41,552 bases of DNA, taken from assembly GCA_905480235.1 (NCBI GenBank), contig CAJQPP010000088.1, positions 1 through 41,552 on the forward strand. The letters run 5' to 3'. Numbering within the stretch: position 1 is the stretch's first letter; every line of letters starts with the position of its first letter. The notes below the pieces were generated by a model, which saw nothing but the letters and a program-made list of their open reading frames with translations, did no database searches and had not been told where the DNA came from. Shown one piece after another: positions 34,679 through 41,552 of this stretch. Both the position numbers and the translations under genes were made by a program. Source of the DNA: an uncultured Pirellulaceae bacterium (GTDB lineage: Bacteria; Planctomycetota; Planctomycetia; Pirellulales; Pirellulaceae).

Positions 34679-34791
34679 ATGCGTACTAAAACAAGTAGTG
34701 TGTCAAACGGCGTAATGCTCAAAGTCAAACATTTCTAATTCTGTCAAAGATTCGCTTCAGTCAAATTAATCCAGCGATTCAGGAATAAAAA

Positions 34792-35937
34792 ATGCAAAAA
34801 ATTGCCAAGCTTGCCTTAGAAGATGGAACCGTATTCACCGGTCTAAGTTTTGGAGCCTGTGGTGAAACCGACGGCGAAGTGGTCTTCAACACATCCATGA
34901 CGGGTTACCAAGAAATTTTGACGGATCCCAGTTATCGCGGCCAAATGGTCACGATGACCTATCCTCAAATTGGTAATTACGGGGTGAATGAAGAAGATGT
35001 TGAGAGTTGGAAGCCCCATCTCGCCGGGTTTATTGTGCGGGAAGTCAGCCGGATTGATAGTAACTTTCGCTCCACGGGCGATTTGGATTCTTGGCTGCGT
35101 GAACGCGGCATTATTGGTATTTGCGAGATCGATACGCGTCGGCTGACACGGTTGATTCGCAACCAAGGCGCCATGAAAGCAGTCATATCGACGGAGGAAC
35201 TTGATGACGCCGCGTTGGTTGCCAAGGCCCAGAGTAGTGCCGGTCTGGTGGGGCGAGATTTGGTTCGCGAGGTTTTGCCAGACCAACCTCAGAATTGGAA
35301 TGAAAAACTGAGCGCATGGTGGGACTTTTCTCCCAATACTGCGGAGCGTGGTTCCGAACACGCCTGGCACTTGGTGGCACTCGATTTCGGTATGAAGCGG
35401 AATATTGCTCGGCACCTTGTCGATCAAGGTTTTCGCGTAACGATCTTGCCGGGGACGGCGACCGCTGCCGAGATTATGGCTCACTCGCCCGATGGGTTGT
35501 TTTTATCCAACGGTCCTGGGGATCCTGAACCTCTTCAATATGCGATCAACACCATTCGTGAATTGTTGGGGCAGCTGCCCATTTTTGGCATTTGCCTCGG
35601 GCACCAGTTACTGGGACTTGCTTGTGGAGCCAAGACTTTTAAGTTGAAGTTTGGACACCGAGGTGCAAACCAACCGGTCTTGAATATCGGCACCGGTCGC
35701 ATTGAAATCACCTCGCAAAACCACGGCTTCGCTATCGAAGAAACGTCTCTGCCGGACTGCCTCGAGATCTCACATCGGCATCTTAATGACGACACGATCG
35801 CCGGCGTGGTTCACAAAACTCTGCCAGCGATGAGTGTCCAATATCATCCGGAAGCCTCGGCTGGCCCTCATGACAGCCACTACTTATTCAGTCGCTTTCG
35901 CGACATGCTGGACGCCAATTCGGTGGGGACCTCCTGA
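34792..35937 (+). CDS. carA: carbamoyl-phosphate synthase small (glutaminase) subunit
   Basis: A 381-residue subunit that hydrolyses glutamine and passes ammonia to CarB for arginine and pyrimidine synthesis. The N-terminal CPSase_sm_chain domain (LALEDGTVFTG, TSMTGYQEILTDPSY) is followed by the class I glutamine amidotransferase domain with the nucleophile Cys268 in GICLGHQ (266-272) and His352-Glu354 in YHPEAS. AGGAATAAAAA precedes ATG 34792. carB is not next to it in this window. A structured intergenic segment upstream may regulate it. Confidence 0.98.
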   Translation: MQKIAKLALEDGTVFTGLSFGACGETDGEVVFNTSMTGYQEILTDPSYRGQMVTMTYPQIGNYGVNEEDVESWKPHLAGFIVREVSRIDSNFRSTGDLDSWLRERGIIGICEIDTRRLTRLIRNQGAMKAVISTEELDDAALVAKAQSSAGLVGRDLVREVLPDQPQNWNEKLSAWWDFSPNTAERGSEHAWHLVALDFGMKRNIARHLVDQGFRVTILPGTATAAEIMAHSPDGLFLSNGPGDPEPLQYAINTIRELLGQLPIFGICLGHQLLGLACGAKTFKLKFGHRGANQPVLNIGTGRIEITSQNHGFAIEETSLPDCLEISHRHLNDDTIAGVVHKTLPAMSVQYHPEASAGPHDSHYLFSRFRDMLDANSVGTS

Positions 35938-36240
35938 TTCGCTGGCATCCTAAGTCGGATCCCATAGGCGAATTGGTGGGGAATTAACGGCCTACAACCG
36001 ATATAAGACCTTACCGGCCCGTTGGTAGGCAGGCTCAATTTGTGCAGCGTGTTGGCTTTTTCGTGGGTTTTTCAGCCAAAAACAATTGAATTAGATGGGA
36101 TTCACTCAATCTACTGTGGAGGTTGAGTCCTGGTCATCTAATTAATTGTGGCGAATCCTGCGGCATTTCGACAGAGTAATAGCAATCGTGCGACAGCACT
36201 TTACAATGAAGACCACGACTAGGTTTACATCATTGGAATT
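35938..36240. other. intergenic region carrying a long imperfect hairpin
   Basis: 303 bases with no gene. The notable element is a nested inverted repeat at 36082-36149. A minor TACC/GGTA palindrome is near 36012-36027. The segment just before the beta-helix gene shows no convincing promoter. Confidence 0.6.
36082..36149. repeat. 68-base nested imperfect inverted repeat
   Basis: Left arm ACAATT plus AATTAGATG (36082-36087, 36089-36097, one bulged G) pairs over 15 bases with CATCTAATT plus AATTGT (36135-36149). Inside the loop, ACTCAA (36104-36109) pairs with TTGAGT (36123-36128), with flanking GG/CC. The AT-rich outer arm and lack of a T-run do not fit a terminator. Confidence 0.8.
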
Positions 36241-37200
36241 ATGTTAAAGCAACGAACAGCCATGCGTTTCGTTTTTCTATTGGCGGCGATGGGATTTGCC
36301 GCTGCGTTGACAGGCCAGTCATTATTGGCTGACGATATCTTCGTGAACAATGCAGTAGGCGATGACACCTTCAACGGTCGGTCAGCATCGGATGCGACAG
36401 ATCAGGGTGGGCCGCTGAGAACGATCAACCGCGCTTTGCGGATCGCTCAAACGGGTGACCGGATCATTGTCGAAAAGACGGACTTGCCTTACCGCGAGAG
36501 TTTGTCGATCCAAGGTGGCCAGCATAGCGGCACGGATGTCATGCCGTTCACTATTTTAAGTGATGGTGCGGTCCTTGATGGTACCAGCCCCATCGACAGT
36601 AGCGAGTGGCAGTATGTTGGTAAGGGTGTCTTTCGATTTCAGCCGCGGCTACGCAGCTTTCAACAACTCTATCTCGATGGCAAGCCTGCCGAATGGGTGC
36701 CTGTTGTCACGCCTGACACCGTTCCTGAATTGCAACCCAAGCAATGGGCCCTGGTAGACGGGGCGATATATTTCAAAGCGGAAGATGGCAAAATTCCCAG
36801 TCAATATATTCTAAGATATTGCCGCTATCAGACCGGTATCACAATTTACGAAGCTCGTAATGTCGTCATTAGTGGATTGACGGTTCAGGGATTTCAACTG
36901 GATGGAATCAATGCTCATGACGGCGTGAAGGGTTTGTTGGTGGAAAACTGTCGATTGCGGGGCAATGGCCGTAGCGGGTTGTCAGTTGGAGGCGCGTCGC
37001 GTGCCCAGTTGAGCAATAGTGTTCTCGGTGGTAACGGATATGCTCAGGTTCGTACCGAAGGATATGCGCTGTTGAAAATCAACGATTGTCGATTTTTAAC
37101 GTCGCCCTACAGCGGTCCTGCGATTGTCCAATCCGGAGGACGAGTTGCCGTGGATGGCGGTGAACCCAGCAAAGCGGCTTCGCTTTCTAGTGGCGAGTAA
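36241..37200 (+). CDS. secreted right-handed parallel beta-helix protein
   Basis: A 319-residue exported protein: the signal peptide spans residues 1-30 and ends LLA before DDIFV. The opening DDIFVNNAVGDDTFNGRSAS and PLRTINRALRIAQTGDRIIV are typical of the start of pectate-lyase-like beta-helix proteins in planctomycetes. Repeated turns follow (VVISGLTVQGFQLDGINAHD, then VENCRLRGNGRSGLSVGGAS). The helix has only about eight visible coils, short for a full enzyme. No catalytic triad of Asp and Lys is evident. A second ATG at 36262 is an alternative start. Its polysaccharide substrate, if any, is unknown. It ends 53 bases from a convergent gene. Confidence 0.82.
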   Translation: MLKQRTAMRFVFLLAAMGFAAALTGQSLLADDIFVNNAVGDDTFNGRSASDATDQGGPLRTINRALRIAQTGDRIIVEKTDLPYRESLSIQGGQHSGTDVMPFTILSDGAVLDGTSPIDSSEWQYVGKGVFRFQPRLRSFQQLYLDGKPAEWVPVVTPDTVPELQPKQWALVDGAIYFKAEDGKIPSQYILRYCRYQTGITIYEARNVVISGLTVQGFQLDGINAHDGVKGLLVENCRLRGNGRSGLSVGGASRAQLSNSVLGGNGYAQVRTEGYALLKINDCRFLTSPYSGPAIVQSGGRVAVDGGEPSKAASLSSGE

Positions 37201-37253
37201 CGTTTGCCCTAGCTTGGCTCGAACGGTTAAATTCCGACTCGACTGGGTAACGA

Positions 37254-39776
37254 CTAGTTTTTTGCCGAAGCGGGCAAGCTGCTAGAGGGCGTTGTGGATA
37301 ATTTCCATGCTTGCACGTCATCGTTAGTGCTCAAGATTAAAACGAAATCCTGACCGGAAGTCGTCAGTTCTAGCCCATGTAGATCTTTCCCGGTCTGCCA
37401 TTCATCAACGAGTTTGCCATCATCGGTGATGAGCCGCATCGATTGCTCTGCCGATGCGATGACCCACAAGCCTCGTCGGTTGCCTTCGGTGTAGGCATAG
37501 GCAACAGGGTCAATCTGTGTTTCAAACCGCTGATTACCAATCGGTACGGCCCATGTTTGTTGCAGTGCTTCATTCAAACCTACTGCCATCCAGCGTCCCT
37601 CCGCGTCGGTGCCAATGGCACACAGCAGCGTTTGGTCACCAGATTGCTTGGCAATGATGCGGGTCGCGGCAACCAGATCGCAGGGGACGTATTGCACCTG
37701 CGAGTTGCCGGAATCAATAAACCGTAACTGGGCCTGGGGATCGCAAAATACTAGGGTCTTTTGGTTGTCGGGGCGCTGCAATACGGTGGCCGATCGAAAA
37801 GACTGGCTGCTGATGCGGCGCGTCTTGTTAGGTTGTGCTGCGTCAATGATCTCGGTTCCGCGAGGTCCGGTGAAGGAGACCATCAGTTCGTCCTGACCGT
37901 CGTTATCAAAATCAAAGAGGTTCGCATCCCGAATGCGCTGTTGATCATTATTGACCTCGACAATTTGGATAGGAGTCAGATTTTGATCGAGGACCCTGAC
38001 CGTACGACCCATGATCGAATAGACCACGCTGAGATCTTTTTGTTTGTCGCCAGTGCGAACAATGCTGATAGATTCCTGAGGATCTAAATCGAGTTCTTTT
38101 CGAGAAGTCTCTTTGCCCTGTCCGTCGAGTTGGATTACGGTTCGCCAACCGTCTAGCATGGTTAATTCATTTCCCTGTGCCAAACGTAAATTTCCAGGTT
38201 GTTGAAAATTGGTGTTTCGCCAAAGAGGCGCGACGGCCATGTGGGTAGGCGTAGATTGGTTGGATTGTGGTGTTGGCTTGGGAGCTTCTTGGTTCACAGT
38301 TACCGTAGCTAAACGTTCACGGTAAAGGTCCAGAAATGCCGCATACTCCTGCCGCATCTCTTCCGCGATGTTATCTCCCGAGTGAACCCGTTGCAGGATA
38401 TTTGCAAGGACGTTCGTGGAGATCGTTTCATCCTGAAGAGATTTAACGTACTGGAGAACGCCCTGTTGATTAACGACCGCCAACATCGGGTAGTGATGCA
38501 AACCCAATTTTCGGCCGCTACTAAATGCGTAATCCGCCAGCGTAGGAATGCCATCGGTTTGCTCTAGGCGGCTCAGTAGACTAGCCACCGCAGGATTTCC
38601 CGGCAGCGTGCCGCTGACGATTTCAACACGCTGGATTTGGTATTCGTTAAGGGGCAGTTTTTCCTGTAAGTCCTTGAGAGTAGCGAGCAACTTTTTTTCT
38701 TTGACAGCTTGGTTGGTCCAGCACAGTAGATTGACCTTGCCGGACCAATTCGCTTGATCAATGGGTTGATCCTGCGAATTGCGTAAACCAATCGATTGGA
38801 TGGTTTTTCCCAAATAACTGGAAGGGAATGTCTGAGGAACCGGAATGAAATTTCTTACGGTCTTGGCTTCCGCCGGGATCTCTAATTCAAAATCCAAAGC
38901 CTGAAAGGCTGGGTCGAACGTTGCTTTGGAGAAATCTGCGACAACCTGTAAGTGCTTTACGTCGGGATTGTTTTGTAACTGGCTGTCCAACAGTTCATGG
39001 GGATAGGTGATCTTTCGAATTAAGAAATTGGATGGATCAACAACGACTTGCCAGACCATTTCTTCATGCTCGATTTGGAGCTGATAAAAGGGATTACCAA
39101 GAATGGAAATATCGGCGATGCGGGTGGCTTTCCCATCTCTCAGCCATTTCAATTCCGTTTGTCCCGTCAGCAAGGCCAACGTGGGCGGAAAAAATACATC
39201 GGCAGCCACGGCGTGATTGGGTTTGATTGGCAAGTCATCGTGACCGGTCATGTAGTGACGACAGATTCCGTCTTGAAAGAGCGGCCCCAATGGCAGGCCC
39301 TGTTTCCGTTCCTGGATGAGCCATTGGTCGTCCAGATTTCCGGATGCAAAATCAAATACGAAACAAGCTAATCGTTTATCATCGGCGCGGATGCGACTCT
39401 CAAAAATGTCAGCCTGCAGTCCTTTATTTCGCCAAAATTCGACACTCCATGGGTGGGGTTCTTCCAGATGTTTTCCCAATAACTGGTAACTGATGCGAAA
39501 AGTCGCGGCATCTTGATACCGTTCAGCCGCTCCATAGGTTTGCAGCGTACTTTGGACGATTTCTGTTCCGGAAGGACCGTCCATTTGAGATGGTGCCTGC
39601 GTTTGCCCGCTCCCGGAACCATCCTCTGTGGCTTGGCAACCAATCATCACCCCCGCGATCAAAACGGTCGCGAAAGCGGCCAGTAGAAGCCTGTATTTGG
39701 GGGGTAGGAAACCTTGCATCATGAGTCCTTTCATTGCAGTTCCGGAGCTGGCGAGGCGGTTCGCCATAGTTCCCAT
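37254..39776 (-). CDS. large lipoprotein-like protein with redox-dead thioredoxin fold and propeller-like C-terminus
   Basis: An 840-residue protein. A hydrophobic segment ends in a weak lipobox around Cys47 (MIGC), so a lipoprotein is likely but not certain. Residues about 65-310 resemble a periplasmic outer-membrane-lipoprotein-carrier-like domain. About 330-480 has a thioredoxin/TlpA-like pattern (SGKVNLLCWTNQAVKEKKL), where the usual CxxC is replaced by residues lacking a second Cys. A linker rich in Gln and Ser follows, then repeated beta-strands from about 540 that include FDFDNDGQDELMVSF, an FG-GAP type calcium loop. The ATG at 39776 is the first of several (39767, 39734). Role unknown; a binding protein at the cell envelope is inferred. 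Confidence 0.78.
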   Translation of the reverse strand: MGTMANRLASSGTAMKGLMMQGFLPPKYRLLLAAFATVLIAGVMIGCQATEDGSGSGQTQAPSQMDGPSGTEIVQSTLQTYGAAERYQDAATFRISYQLLGKHLEEPHPWSVEFWRNKGLQADIFESRIRADDKRLACFVFDFASGNLDDQWLIQERKQGLPLGPLFQDGICRHYMTGHDDLPIKPNHAVAADVFFPPTLALLTGQTELKWLRDGKATRIADISILGNPFYQLQIEHEEMVWQVVVDPSNFLIRKITYPHELLDSQLQNNPDVKHLQVVADFSKATFDPAFQALDFELEIPAEAKTVRNFIPVPQTFPSSYLGKTIQSIGLRNSQDQPIDQANWSGKVNLLCWTNQAVKEKKLLATLKDLQEKLPLNEYQIQRVEIVSGTLPGNPAVASLLSRLEQTDGIPTLADYAFSSGRKLGLHHYPMLAVVNQQGVLQYVKSLQDETISTNVLANILQRVHSGDNIAEEMRQEYAAFLDLYRERLATVTVNQEAPKPTPQSNQSTPTHMAVAPLWRNTNFQQPGNLRLAQGNELTMLDGWRTVIQLDGQGKETSRKELDLDPQESISIVRTGDKQKDLSVVYSIMGRTVRVLDQNLTPIQIVEVNNDQQRIRDANLFDFDNDGQDELMVSFTGPRGTEIIDAAQPNKTRRISSQSFRSATVLQRPDNQKTLVFCDPQAQLRFIDSGNSQVQYVPCDLVAATRIIAKQSGDQTLLCAIGTDAEGRWMAVGLNEALQQTWAVPIGNQRFETQIDPVAYAYTEGNRRGLWVIASAEQSMRLITDDGKLVDEWQTGKDLHGLELTTSGQDFVLILSTNDDVQAWKLSTTPSSSLPASAKN

Positions 39777-39880
39777 TAGACCCCAGTGTCCAGAATCGGC
39801 AAACAGCGTTTTTTTCGTGCAAATAGCGGCTCATTGACTCTGTATTCCGGGCATCGCTATCATCATCCATGGTGATTGCC

Positions 39881-39910
39881 CCCGCCGCCTACGAATTTAG
39901 GTGTGGCGGG
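39881..39910. repeat. GC-rich hairpin between divergent genes
   Basis: CCCGCC (39881-39886) pairs with GGCGGG (39905-39910), and inside it CCTA (39888-39891) pairs with TAGG (39898-39901) around CGAATT. No T-run follows on either strand. It sits about 105 bases upstream of the lipoprotein gene start and about 140 upstream of the LarA-like gene. Confidence 0.6.
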
Positions 39911-40050
39911 CAGGCATTTCAGGAAGGGATGGTTGCCAATCCCGCATTTCAGGTACCCGAATGGACCGGCGTGCCGCAGGACAAATTAACAAAAACGCAT
40001 TCCTCCGAATCTCAGTGAATAGGAGGGGGCGGATAGCATAGAAGAAAAGC

Positions 40051-41142
40051 ATGAGCGAACACCGATTCTGCAAAGATAAATTTCGATTGGATGAAAGCCA
40101 TATCGTCGACCCTCGCGCGAATTTGCCTTGGCCAGTAATAACTTCTGAGCAAATACCCGAAGTGGTTGCTCAAGGATTTGCAGCGCCTGTTGATTTCCCT
40201 CCGATTGCACAGGCAGTATTAGCCGAAGATCGAATCGCTATTGCAGTTGAGTTGGATACCCCTTGTGGACTGCAAGTGGCTCGCTCGGTTGCTGCCCAAT
40301 TCGTGGAGCAGGGCATACCCCGCGAAAACATACAAATCGTCTGTGCTGATCGAGATGGGGATCCCGGGGACGATTTTATAGTGCATGATCCATCTGACAG
40401 CGAGCAGCAGGCCTATTTGCTTGTCGATCGCGACGGAGTTCCCTGCTACGTCAACCGAGTTCTTTTCGAAGCAGATGTCGTGGTGCCGGTCGGGACTGGG
40501 GATGGCGGGCGAGTGCGTAACTCACTCTGTGCTGGTTTTTGCGATGCAGAAACAAAAAAATATTTGGAGCGTATGAAACCAGAGCACGCTTCCGCCATGG
40601 AACGCATGTTTGATGACAACTTGGGTGTTTTTTGGCAGGTTCGTATCGTGACGGCTCCCGGAGATCAGGTCTTGGGGGTGATGGTGGGAGCTAGTGAAGC
40701 GGTGTTGGAGAAAGCCGGGCAGTTTGGCAACGAAACTTGGACGTTACAAATTGGTTCGGCCGCGGATTTGGTGGTCGCATCCATAGAGTCCATCTGTTCC
40801 CAAACATGGTTGCATTTACGGCAAGCAATTTTGAATGCCGCCAAAGTGGCTAGCGAAAACGCCATTCTTGTTTTATGTACGGAATTACGTGGCCAACCCT
40901 CAGCGGCCTGGCCCACGGTCGACTCCGATCAGAATAACAATGACGAAGCCTTAGCCGATGTATTTCGTGGGCACCACGTCTATCTGGCCAGTCGGTTGAC
41001 TCAGGACTCAACCGAGAAATTTGGATTCGGTTACGTCGAAGATTCCAGTCAAATCCAAAAATTAGTTGATCAAAATGAATCCTGTTTGCTTTTGCGGGAT
41101 GCTCATCGAGTTGGTTTGAAGCAATTGGAGGCTTGTCAATAA
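40051..41142 (+). CDS. LarA-like (lactate racemase superfamily) protein, catalytically divergent
   Basis: A 363-residue protein with the overall LarA layout: an N-terminal DUF2088-type domain (IAIAVELDTPCG at about 67-78 in place of the usual DLTRPTP block), a VHDPSD motif (111-116), the NRVLFEADVVVPVG strand, then a C-terminal domain. In LarA a conserved lysine in a GGxK motif holds the nickel-pincer cofactor and nearby His residues bind nickel. Here that stretch reads GTGDGGRVRN (148-157), with Arg in place of Lys and no His. The protein therefore probably does not carry the cofactor in the normal way. Its stop directly abuts the ATG of the ygfZ-like gene. Function unknown. Confidence 0.78.
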   Translation: MSEHRFCKDKFRLDESHIVDPRANLPWPVITSEQIPEVVAQGFAAPVDFPPIAQAVLAEDRIAIAVELDTPCGLQVARSVAAQFVEQGIPRENIQIVCADRDGDPGDDFIVHDPSDSEQQAYLLVDRDGVPCYVNRVLFEADVVVPVGTGDGGRVRNSLCAGFCDAETKKYLERMKPEHASAMERMFDDNLGVFWQVRIVTAPGDQVLGVMVGASEAVLEKAGQFGNETWTLQIGSAADLVVASIESICSQTWLHLRQAILNAAKVASENAILVLCTELRGQPSAAWPTVDSDQNNNDEALADVFRGHHVYLASRLTQDSTEKFGFGYVEDSSQIQKLVDQNESCLLLRDAHRVGLKQLEACQ

Positions 41143-41552
41143 ATGTCGGAAGTTCCACAAAAAGAATCGGGGCAATGCTACCGGATTCCCCAACAGACCT
41201 TACTCAGATTGACCGGCGGTGATCGACAAAAGTGGCTGCATAACTTTTGCACGGCAGATATCAAAGCCTTGGAACCAGGGCAAGGTTGCGAAGCTTTTGT
41301 GTTAAACGTGAGAGGTAAGACGATGGCTCATATCATCGTCCTGGCATCCAAGTACGATCTGATTGTGTTGCTCGTGGGGCAACCGGAGACGCCGTTGGTG
41401 GATCACTTTAACAAATACATCATCACCGAGGACGTGCGGATTGAAGACCTCTCCGTCAATCATGAATTGTGGTACGCCAACGGCGAGCGTATTGATTTGA
41501 TGTTTCGGCGGACGTTCCCGGAGTGGGCGTCGTATGCCCATGGTCTAGTGCG
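41143..41552 (+). CDS. YgfZ/GcvT-like folate-binding protein (partial)
   Basis: An open frame starting at ATG 41143 and running off the right edge (136 codons present). The segments LTGGDRQKWLHNFCTADIKAL, EAFVLNVRGKTMAHIIVL and the following LIVLLVG strand match the N-terminal part of YgfZ/GcvT-type proteins, which bind tetrahydrofolate and support iron-sulfur cluster enzymes. The KGCYxGQE motif that distinguishes YgfZ would lie beyond the window. It follows the LarA-like stop with zero spacing, so translation is probably coupled. Confidence 0.85.
   Translation, partial: MSEVPQKESGQCYRIPQQTLLRLTGGDRQKWLHNFCTADIKALEPGQGCEAFVLNVRGKTMAHIIVLASKYDLIVLLVGQPETPLVDHFNKYIITEDVRIEDLSVNHELWYANGERIDLMFRRTFPEWASYAHGLV

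Larger units (their letters stand above)
34474..34791. other. frr-carA intergenic region with several RNA-like structures
   Basis: 318 bases with no gene. It holds a terminator-like hairpin (34556-34590), then a pair of mutually exclusive stems (34598-34666) ending in a T-rich stretch, then about 110 bases of AT-rich sequence before carA. No known riboswitch class was recognised. Confidence 0.6.

Noticed and set aside
36009..36030. Short TACC/GGTA hairpin as carA terminator
   Set aside because: The stem is very short and no T-run follows.
1..41552. Phage, insertion sequence, CRISPR array or defence island
   Set aside because: No transposase, integrase, terminal inverted repeats, spaced repeats or known defence genes were seen in any region.

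Overview
The window reads as chromosomal DNA of a planctomycete, most likely of the Pirellulales/Pirellulaceae type. Supporting this are a secreted protein with YTV-type repeats and 64 cysteines, a PSD1/planctomycete cytochrome C protein (PSCyt1-DUF1549-DUF1553) next to a Tat-exported DUF1501 protein, a Tat-exported Gfo/Idh/MocA oxidoreductase, FG-GAP, ankyrin and PQQ-propeller secreted proteins, and planctomycete-style leucine-rich C-terminal caps. No phage, insertion sequence, CRISPR array or plasmid signature is visible. The gene content looks vertically inherited.

Layout. 1-3953 (minus) is a three-gene ABC operon: ATPase, large permease, and a membrane-anchored protein that runs off the left edge. 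4489-9024 holds folC, a 61-residue basic protein, a CPBP membrane protease, a convergent YihY/BrkB membrane protein and a hemolysin III-like membrane protein. 9302-16358 is a four-gene plus-strand cluster (oxidoreductase, PSD1 cytochrome protein, DUF1501, FG-GAP protein) of the kind planctomycetes carry for extracytoplasmic breakdown of complex organic matter. 16417-18012 (minus) carries a SAM methyltransferase and a sulfotransferase. 18306-19685 (minus) is the cysteine-rich YTV surface protein with its own terminator. 20275-21070 is rex, tRNA-Gln(TTG) and a strong terminator. 21189-25159 holds a zinc-ribbon membrane protein, a HEAT/LRR/PDZ secreted protein, and two RNA-methyltransferase-like genes. 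25318-30954 contains an ankyrin-PQQ propeller protein, a DUF2809 membrane protein, a large membrane-anchored protein, a DUF4287/DUF5655 protein and a nucleotidyltransferase resembling a plant/protist family. 31142-34473 is the conserved translation block rpsB-tsf-pyrH-frr, followed by a structured intergenic region and carA. 36241-41552 has a beta-helix protein, a large lipoprotein-like protein with a redox-dead thioredoxin fold, a divergent LarA-like protein and the start of a YgfZ/GcvT-like protein.

The housekeeping parts (folC, rex, tRNA-Gln, rpsB-tsf-pyrH-frr, carA) are confident. For much of the rest, domain architecture is clear but substrate or role is not. The best candidates for something undescribed are: the structured frr-carA intergenic region with mutually exclusive stems; a 68-nt imperfect hairpin upstream of the beta-helix gene; the LarA homologue lacking the cofactor-anchoring lysine and abutting a ygfZ-like gene; the plant-like nucleotidyltransferase; and the cysteine-rich YTV protein. 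Starts were moved inward from the longest reading frame wherever a ribosome binding site, signal peptide or family length argued for it.
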